Source: Candidatus Cloacimonadota bacterium (GTDB lineage: Bacteria; Cloacimonadota; Cloacimonadia; Cloacimonadales; Cloacimonadaceae). From it: DNA of 15,850 nucleotides. The stretch spans positions 1 through 15,850 of the forward strand of contig JAQUJJ010000086.1 of NCBI GenBank assembly GCA_028681035.1, written 5' to 3'. Positions 11,760 through 15,850 of the stretch are shown here, in pieces. The first letter of the stretch is position 1; every line of letters begins with the position of its first letter. A model generated the notes under the pieces. The model did not search any database, was not told the origin of the DNA, and worked only from the letters and a program-made list of their open reading frames with translations. The position numbers and the translations under genes are program-made.

Positions 11760-13745
11760 ATGGATAAACATGGCATCCTAGAAATGACCACTATGCGCTA
11801 TGAAGCAGACCGCCCCAAAGCGGCTAACCCGATAAAGATTCAAGACCTTACTTTCCGAGACGGACATCAATCCCTCTTCGCCACTCGCGGACGTACCGAA
11901 GACATGCTTCGGGTTGCCAAAGAAATGGACGCAGTGGGCTTTTACTCCATGGAAGTATGGGGCGGAGCAACCTTCGACACCATGCACCGCTACCTCGGCG
12001 AAGACCCTTGGGAACGTATTAAAACCCTGAAAGAACACATCAAGAAGACTCCTTTTTCCATGCTGCTGCGCGGACAGAACTTGGTGGGTTATCAGAATTA
12101 TGCCGATGACATTGTGGAAGCCTTTGTGCAGCGTGCCTGCGATAATGGCATTGATATCTTCAGGGTGTTCGATGCCTTGAACGACTTCCGTAACTTCATC
12201 ACTGCTGTGAAGATAATAAAGAAGAACAACAAGCACTTCCAGGGGACTATCTGTTACTCGCTTACCGAGCAACGCATGGGCGGCGACATATACAACATAG
12301 ATTATTATGTGAATAAAGCCAAGCAGCTCCAGGAAATGGGTGCAGACAGTATTTGCATCAAGGATATGGCTGGTTTGGTGGCACCTTATGATGCCTACAA
12401 TCTGGTGAGAGCACTTAAAGAAAACGTGAAAGTTCCCATTCACCTGCATACCCACTTCACTTCCGGTATGGGAGATTTGTCATTGTTTAAGGCTATTGAA
12501 GCAGGCGTGGATATTATCGATACCTGTATGGCTCCTTATGCATACCGAACTTCGCATCCTGCGGTGGAGCCTTTGGTGAATAGCCTGCTAGGCACCAATC
12601 GTGATACAGGTTTTGATATCAAGCTGCTGAACAAGATAGGCAAGGAACTGGAAATAGACATCCCTAAATACATTAGCTTTGCCGATACCACCAAGTATTC
12701 CATTATCGATACAGACGTTATCATTCACCAAACACCCGGCGGCATGCTTTCTAACTTGGTTAACCAGCTCCGCCAGATGGAAGAGTTGGACAAGCTTGAT
12801 GACGTGTTCAAAGAAATCCCCAAAGTCCGCAAAGAACTGGGGCAGATACCGCTGGTTACTCCTACCAGTCAGATTGTTGGTATTCAAGCGGTTAATAATG
12901 CCCTCTTCGATACCAAGCCCGGCGAATATGCCCGCATCACAGAGCAAGTGAAAGACCTATGCTACGGCTTGTATGGCAAAACAACCCTGCCGATAGATGC
13001 CGAAGTGCAGAAGAAAGCGTTGGTTGGCTATCCCCGCGGCGAAACGCCCATCACCAGCCGTCCCGGAGATGTTATCGAACCCGGCATGGCAGAAGTTCAC
13101 ACTCAGTGCGAAGGGCTTGCCAAGAACATAGACGACGAGCTTATCGTTGCCCTCTATAACCTCACCGGCAAGAAGTTCCTGAAGATTAAATACGGCAAAG
13201 AGCCGATGCCGGAAGAGATGAAAGCCAAAACCCTCGAAGAAGCCAAACAAGAAGCAGAACTGTGTGCCAAAGCCAAAGCAGGTAAGCTGGTGGAAAAGCC
13301 GGAAGCACCTGCAAAACCAGAGGATTTACGCCAGTTTGATGTATTTGTGGATAATGCCTATTACCTGGTGGAAGTATCAGAAAAAGGTGGTGCACCCCGC
13401 GTAATTAGTAGCCGTCCTGCCTCTGCACCCGTTGTGGCTGCACCGATTGCACAAGCTGCAAAATCTGCTCCTGCTGTACAAGCAGCACCCGCAGCAAAGG
13501 CTGCACCTGTAGTTTCTGCGGAAGGTGGCACGCCGATTGCCTCGCCCATGCCCGGCATGTTTGTGAAATACGAAAAGCAAATTGGTGATAAAGTTAAACA
13601 TGGCGAAAGCGTGTTAGTTCTAGAAGCCATGAAGATGTATAACAACATTCCCTCTCCCGTGGACGGCATTCTTGTCGCCGCACCATTTACCGCCGGAGCG
13701 AATGTAGCCAAAGGTGATATATTAGCAGTAATTAAACCCGAATAA
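11760..13745 (+). CDS. oadA: OadA/PycB-type carboxyltransferase with biotinyl domain
   Basis: This 661-aa protein has three parts. Residues about 25-300 form an HMGL-like TIM barrel: LTFRDGHQSLFATR (30-43) with metal ligand Asp34, CIKDMAGL with the likely carboxylated Lys201, and HLHTHFTSGM (228-237) supplying the HxH ligands. Residues about 300-480 form the conserved PYC/OADA domain, including GYPRGETPITSRPGD. After an Ala/Pro-rich linker (about 545-590) comes a C-terminal biotinyl domain with VLEAMKM, biotin on Lys625. It transfers a carboxyl group between pyruvate/oxaloacetate and biotin. No OadB-like membrane subunit is adjacent, which favours a transcarboxylase (5S plus 1.3S fused) or a PycB role over a sodium-pumping oxaloacetate decarboxylase. 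The ribosome binding site AAAGGAG (11747-11753) overlaps the previous stop. Naming follows architecture, not proven activity. Confidence 0.93.
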   Translation: MDKHGILEMTTMRYEADRPKAANPIKIQDLTFRDGHQSLFATRGRTEDMLRVAKEMDAVGFYSMEVWGGATFDTMHRYLGEDPWERIKTLKEHIKKTPFSMLLRGQNLVGYQNYADDIVEAFVQRACDNGIDIFRVFDALNDFRNFITAVKIIKKNNKHFQGTICYSLTEQRMGGDIYNIDYYVNKAKQLQEMGADSICIKDMAGLVAPYDAYNLVRALKENVKVPIHLHTHFTSGMGDLSLFKAIEAGVDIIDTCMAPYAYRTSHPAVEPLVNSLLGTNRDTGFDIKLLNKIGKELEIDIPKYISFADTTKYSIIDTDVIIHQTPGGMLSNLVNQLRQMEELDKLDDVFKEIPKVRKELGQIPLVTPTSQIVGIQAVNNALFDTKPGEYARITEQVKDLCYGLYGKTTLPIDAEVQKKALVGYPRGETPITSRPGDVIEPGMAEVHTQCEGLAKNIDDELIVALYNLTGKKFLKIKYGKEPMPEEMKAKTLEEAKQEAELCAKAKAGKLVEKPEAPAKPEDLRQFDVFVDNAYYLVEVSEKGGAPRVISSRPASAPVVAAPIAQAAKSAPAVQAAPAAKAAPVVSAEGGTPIASPMPGMFVKYEKQIGDKVKHGESVLVLEAMKMYNNIPSPVDGILVAAPFTAGANVAKGDILAVIKPE

Positions 13746-13757
13746 AGGAGTTTTGCC

Positions 13758-14294
13758 ATGCAGACAAAAAGCCAGATTATGGATAAAGCCCAGATGGAAC
13801 GCAGCCTGCAGCGTATGGCACACGAGATTATTGAGCAGAACCGCGGACTGGAGAAAATCCGTCTTGTAGGTATCCGTTCGCGTGGTGTGCCAATTGCCGA
13901 TAGGTTATCAGATTACCTAAAGCTGATATCCAATCAGGAAATCCCGGTGGGTATCCTGGATATCACGCTTTACCGTGATGATTTGTCCACCATAGCTCAC
14001 CAGCCTGTTATCAAAGGCACTTCTCTCGGTTTCGATTTGGAAGATGCCATTGTGGTGTTGGTGGACGATGTGCTATATACAGGACGCACAGTTCGTGCTG
14101 CTATAGACGCACTTATGGATTTTGGGCGTCCCAAGCAGATACAGCTTGCGGTGCTGATAGACCGAGGTCATCGTGAATTGCCTATAAAAGCAGATTACGT
14201 AGGTAAAAACGTTCCTACCTCCAAAGAAGAAATTATTAAAGTATCACTAGAGGAAACAGATGGAGAAGACAGTGTTAAAATCGTTCTGGTCTAA
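13758..14294 (+). CDS. pyrR: PyrR: pyrimidine regulator / uracil phosphoribosyltransferase
   Basis: At 178 aa it has the usual PyrR length. The PRPP-binding motif [13 protein letters not shown] (99-111) is exact for the family. [13 protein letters not shown] (38-50), DITLYRDDL (68-76) and [24 protein letters not shown] further support it. PyrR proteins bind pyrimidine mRNA leaders in some bacteria and also convert uracil and PRPP to UMP; the enzymatic role may dominate here, because I see no PyrR-type attenuator in the window. The start has AAAGGAG (13744-13750) overlapping the previous stop. The 3' end overlaps pyrF by 35 bases. Confidence 0.95.
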   Translation: MQTKSQIMDKAQMERSLQRMAHEIIEQNRGLEKIRLVGIRSRGVPIADRLSDYLKLISNQEIPVGILDITLYRDDLSTIAHQPVIKGTSLGFDLEDAIVVLVDDVLYTGRTVRAAIDALMDFGRPKQIQLAVLIDRGHRELPIKADYVGKNVPTSKEEIIKVSLEETDGEDSVKIVLV

Positions 14295-15108
14295 GTATCA
14301 ACAGCGTTATACGGATACCAAGTCCCTGCTCTGTGTAGGGCTTGATCCCGAATTCAGCCGTTTACCCGCATGTGTGTTGGAAAGTGAAAACCCTATCTGG
14401 GAGTTTAACCGTCAGATTATCGATGCCACCTACGAATATGCCCTTGCGTACAAGCCAAATCTGGCTTTTTATCTTACTGATGGAATGCGGGGCTTGGATG
14501 CTTTGTTCTTAACCATGGAGCATATCCCCGCAGATATTCCTGTAATTCTGGATTGTAAGGTGGGTGATATTGGCAGCACTATGCAGGCTTATGTGAATGC
14601 TTTTTTCGACAACATGGTTGTGGATGCCATCACGATTAATCCCTTGATGGGTGCCGATGTAATGCAGCCGGTGCTGGAGCAAGCAAATGCGTTTGCCTTT
14701 GCGCTGTGCCTCACATCCAATCCCTCTGCCGTAGATTTTCTGAAGTACATAGAAACCGGCGATAGGCGTATGGCATACCCATCCAGTCTAGCTGCCAAAA
14801 TTGCCTCGTGGATGCAAGCCTATCCCAATGAGAAACTTGGAGCCGTAATTGGGGCTACACAAAGCTCTGAACTGAAGGACATGCGTGCACTGCTGCCGGG
14901 CAGGATACTTTTGGTTCCCGGCGTGGGAGCACAAGGTGGCGATCTTGATGCAGTACTTAAGGATGCAATTGACACTCCAGAGCATCCTAACATCATAATT
15001 AATAGCTCCCGTGGGATAATCTTCGCAGGAGAAGGAAAGGGCTTCGCAACAAAGGCTGCTATGGCAGCTAAGAAGTTGGTAGAGCATTGCCATAAAGCTC
15101 TTAGCTAG
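14260..15108 (+). CDS. pyrF: Orotidine 5'-phosphate decarboxylase
   Basis: It catalyses OMP to UMP, the last step of de novo UMP synthesis. At 282 aa it fits the longer (type 2) PyrF group: [14 protein letters not shown] (23-36), [18 protein letters not shown] (65-82), catalytic [11 protein letters not shown] (Asp98, Lys100, Asp103), [24 protein letters not shown], and [10 protein letters not shown] with [11 protein letters not shown] for phosphate binding. The Arg common after the catalytic Lys (KRGD) is Val101. The start at 14260 lies inside pyrR, with AGAGGA (14249-14254) five bases upstream, giving a 35-base overlap and probable translational coupling. Pairing with pyrR makes a small pyrimidine unit at the end of the carboxylase operon. 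Confidence 0.95.
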   Translation: MEKTVLKSFWSKYQQRYTDTKSLLCVGLDPEFSRLPACVLESENPIWEFNRQIIDATYEYALAYKPNLAFYLTDGMRGLDALFLTMEHIPADIPVILDCKVGDIGSTMQAYVNAFFDNMVVDAITINPLMGADVMQPVLEQANAFAFALCLTSNPSAVDFLKYIETGDRRMAYPSSLAAKIASWMQAYPNEKLGAVIGATQSSELKDMRALLPGRILLVPGVGAQGGDLDAVLKDAIDTPEHPNIIINSSRGIIFAGEGKGFATKAAMAAKKLVEHCHKALS

Positions 15109-15109
15109 T

Positions 15110-15176
15110 AGTGTATGTGGAGTGAGTGAGTGAGTGAGTGGGGTGTGTGGCTATGTGGAGTGTGTGGTGTGTGGAG
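15110..15176. repeat. GT-rich low-complexity block with (AGTG)5
   Basis: Five tandem AGTG units (15121-15140) are embedded in a G/T-rich run with repeated TGTGG words, starting two bases after the pyrF stop. It is slippage-prone; unit number could vary between strains or be an assembly uncertainty. Confidence 0.8.
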
Positions 15177-15217
15177 TCGTTTCGGCATACCCTTGTTATA
15201 TGCTATTCTCTGGTTAT

Positions 15218-15301
15218 GCTGCCGGAAGGACTACACCAAAAGGTAAAAGTGCGGCGGATCTGAGATATGCGTGATGCTATCGCTGTAGTCCTTGCCGCAG
15301 C
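15218..15301. repeat. 84-base element with 18-bp imperfect inverted ends
   Basis: Left arm 15218-15235 and right arm 15284-15301 are complementary at 16 of 18 positions, including a perfect inner 10 bp (AAGGACTACA and TGTAGTCCTT). The 48-base interior is not coding. It could be a MITE-like remnant, a structured RNA, or a terminator-like fold. No T-run follows and no target-site duplication was recognised. Confidence 0.6.
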
Positions 15302-15336
15302 TAAACTACCTGGAAAATGTATAGTTTGTGAATGCG

Positions 15337-15428
15337 ACAACGACTCCAGACTTAACTTGCACATACTCCAGGCTTAATTTGGAACAACGACTCCAGACTT
15401 AACTTACACATACTCCAGATTTAGATAT
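15337..15428. repeat. Direct repeat, 47-base period, built from ACTCCAG units
   Basis: Two copies begin at 15337 and 15384 and share nearly all of their first 40 bases. Each contains two ACTCCAG words, so the word occurs at 15343, 15365, 15390 and 15412, with spacing 22, 25 and 22. The order suggests a 22-25 base unit that was duplicated and then duplicated again. Confidence 0.8.
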
Positions 15429-15449
15429 TATTCCCTTCCTCTTGCAAGC

Positions 15450-15514
15450 ATTGCCCTATCAATGCCCACCCATTGCCCTCCACATGGACAATGAGTGGGC
15501 AATGATAGGGCAAT
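15450..15514. repeat. Long near-perfect hairpin between convergent genes
   Basis: Arm 15450-15469 pairs with 15495-15514 (19 of 20). After one mismatch (15470/15494), CATTGCCC (15471-15478) pairs with GGACAATG (15486-15493) apart from one non-Watson-Crick position; the loop is 7 bases (15479-15485). An outer CTTCC (15435-15439) can pair with GGAAG (15523-15527) with bulges. Repeated ATTGCCC/GGGCAAT words inside each arm suggest it grew by internal duplication. Possible roles are a bidirectional terminator without a T-run, or a mobile palindrome. Confidence 0.8.
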
Positions 15515-15549
15515 TCCAGCAAGGAAGAAACCAGGTAAGTAAACAAAGG

Positions 15550-15833
15550 TTACAGGGTGCAGCTTATCTTTACATAGGCAGTGGCGGAGGCTTTGTAAAA
15601 CTCTCCCAAAGGAGCGTTGTAAGTGGATTTAATCACTTGGTATTGGTTGCTTTGGTAGCCTGTATAGAGGAAATACTCGGGGATAAACTCGTAACGTAGG
15701 TTAAAGAAATAGCCAATCGCCGAGAAAACCTCATAGCTATCGTTAGTATCGGCACTAATCCCGCTGCTAAAGCGCAGGTTTTGGCTATGAGTGTAACTTA
15801 GCGAGGCATTACCGATGAGGTAACGATTATCTA
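15550..15833 (-). CDS. 3' end of a beta-rich, outer-membrane-like protein (partial)
   Basis: Reading the minus strand from the contig end gives an uninterrupted frame of about 94 codons, ending at a TAA (15550-15552). It contains SYTHSQNLRFSSGISAD, VFSAIGYFFNLRYEFIPEYF, LYTGYQSNQYQ and the C-terminal AYVKISCTL. Alternating hydrophobic and polar residues, many Tyr/Phe and short turns fit consecutive beta strands, as in an outer-membrane barrel or a large beta-repeat surface protein. The 5' end is missing because the contig stops. There is no start codon inside, so ORF finders that require one miss it. The specific family is not recognised. It converges on pyrF, with the repeat-rich stretch between. 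Confidence 0.65.
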
Positions 15834-15850
15834 AGATCGGAAGAGCGTCG
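15834..15850. other. Illumina TruSeq adapter sequence at the contig end
   Basis: The last 17 bases, AGATCGGAAGAGCGTCG, are exactly the first bases of the reverse complement of the Illumina universal (P5-side) TruSeq adapter. They are very unlikely to be genomic. The coding frame of the partial gene should be trusted only to about 15833. Confidence 0.95.

Larger units (their letters stand above)
15109..15549. other. 441-base intergenic stretch made of repeats
   Basis: No gene is supported. In order it holds a GT-rich low-complexity block, an 84-base element with 18-bp inverted ends, a 47-base direct repeat and a long near-perfect hairpin. The plus-strand ORF at 15442-15699 crosses the hairpin and then runs antisense to the partial gene at the contig end. 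The stretch separates the convergent pyrF and the minus-strand gene. Confidence 0.75.

Noticed and set aside
11760..13745. Sodium-pumping oxaloacetate decarboxylase assignment
   Set aside because: The architecture fits OadA, but no OadB-like membrane subunit is adjacent and the neighbour is an acyl-CoA carboxyltransferase, so the pump role is not claimed.
13746..13757. PyrR-responsive attenuator
   Set aside because: The gap before pyrR is 12 bases and pyrF overlaps pyrR, leaving no room for a leader; no typical PyrR-binding hairpin was seen upstream of the operon.
15442..15699. 85-aa plus-strand ORF near the contig end
   Set aside because: It begins in the long hairpin and is then antisense to the better-supported partial minus-strand gene.

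Overview
The window appears to be an assembly contig from an anaerobic, probably uncultured bacterium. The gene content is compatible with the Cloacimonadota or a similar fermentative or syntrophic lineage: a biotin-dependent carboxyltransferase set of the methylmalonyl-CoA/pyruvate type, a 4Fe-4S flavoprotein, dinD, mgtE and pyrR-pyrF. That placement is inference; no marker gene in the window fixes it. The last 17 bases (15834-15850) match the start of the Illumina TruSeq adapter, so the right end is a sequencing artefact.

Left third (1-5776): an AT-rich, plus-strand cluster that looks accessory. After a sigma70-type promoter with an operator-like palindrome come five genes, four of them with spacings of only about 10 bases. 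They are an unrecognised 226-aa protein, a 617-aa AAA+ ATPase, a 470-aa PHP protein that I read as a shortened DnaE (DNA polymerase III alpha) homologue with its polymerase aspartates gone, a 237-aa PD-(D/E)XK-like nuclease and, after a 14-bp perfect inverted repeat, a 211-aa second PD-(D/E)XK-like nuclease. I know of no described system with this composition. It is the best candidate here for an undescribed defence-type or DNA-processing system.

Middle (5777-9839): minus-strand dinD, an iron-sulfur flavoprotein gene and an MgtE-like transporter lacking the usual N-terminal domain. They are separated by gene-poor DNA full of palindromes. A roughly 85-base module of four successive hairpins occurs three times, with a 15-bp tandem repeat attached. 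dinD lies between two direct copies of the 3' end of the flavoprotein gene; the left copy is a broken fragment joined to a palindromic module.

Right part (9840-15108): a plus-strand housekeeping operon. It holds an acyl-CoA carboxyltransferase subunit (mmdA/pccB type), a 62-aa small protein, an OadA/PycB-type carboxyltransferase with its own biotinyl domain, pyrR and pyrF (overlapping). A cluster of palindromes sits inside the operon after the first gene. Together the first three could form a methylmalonyl-CoA:pyruvate transcarboxylase or part of a decarboxylase complex.

Right end (15109-15850): repeats and large inverted repeats with no gene, then the 3' end of a minus-strand gene for a probable beta-rich (outer-membrane-like) protein that runs off the contig.
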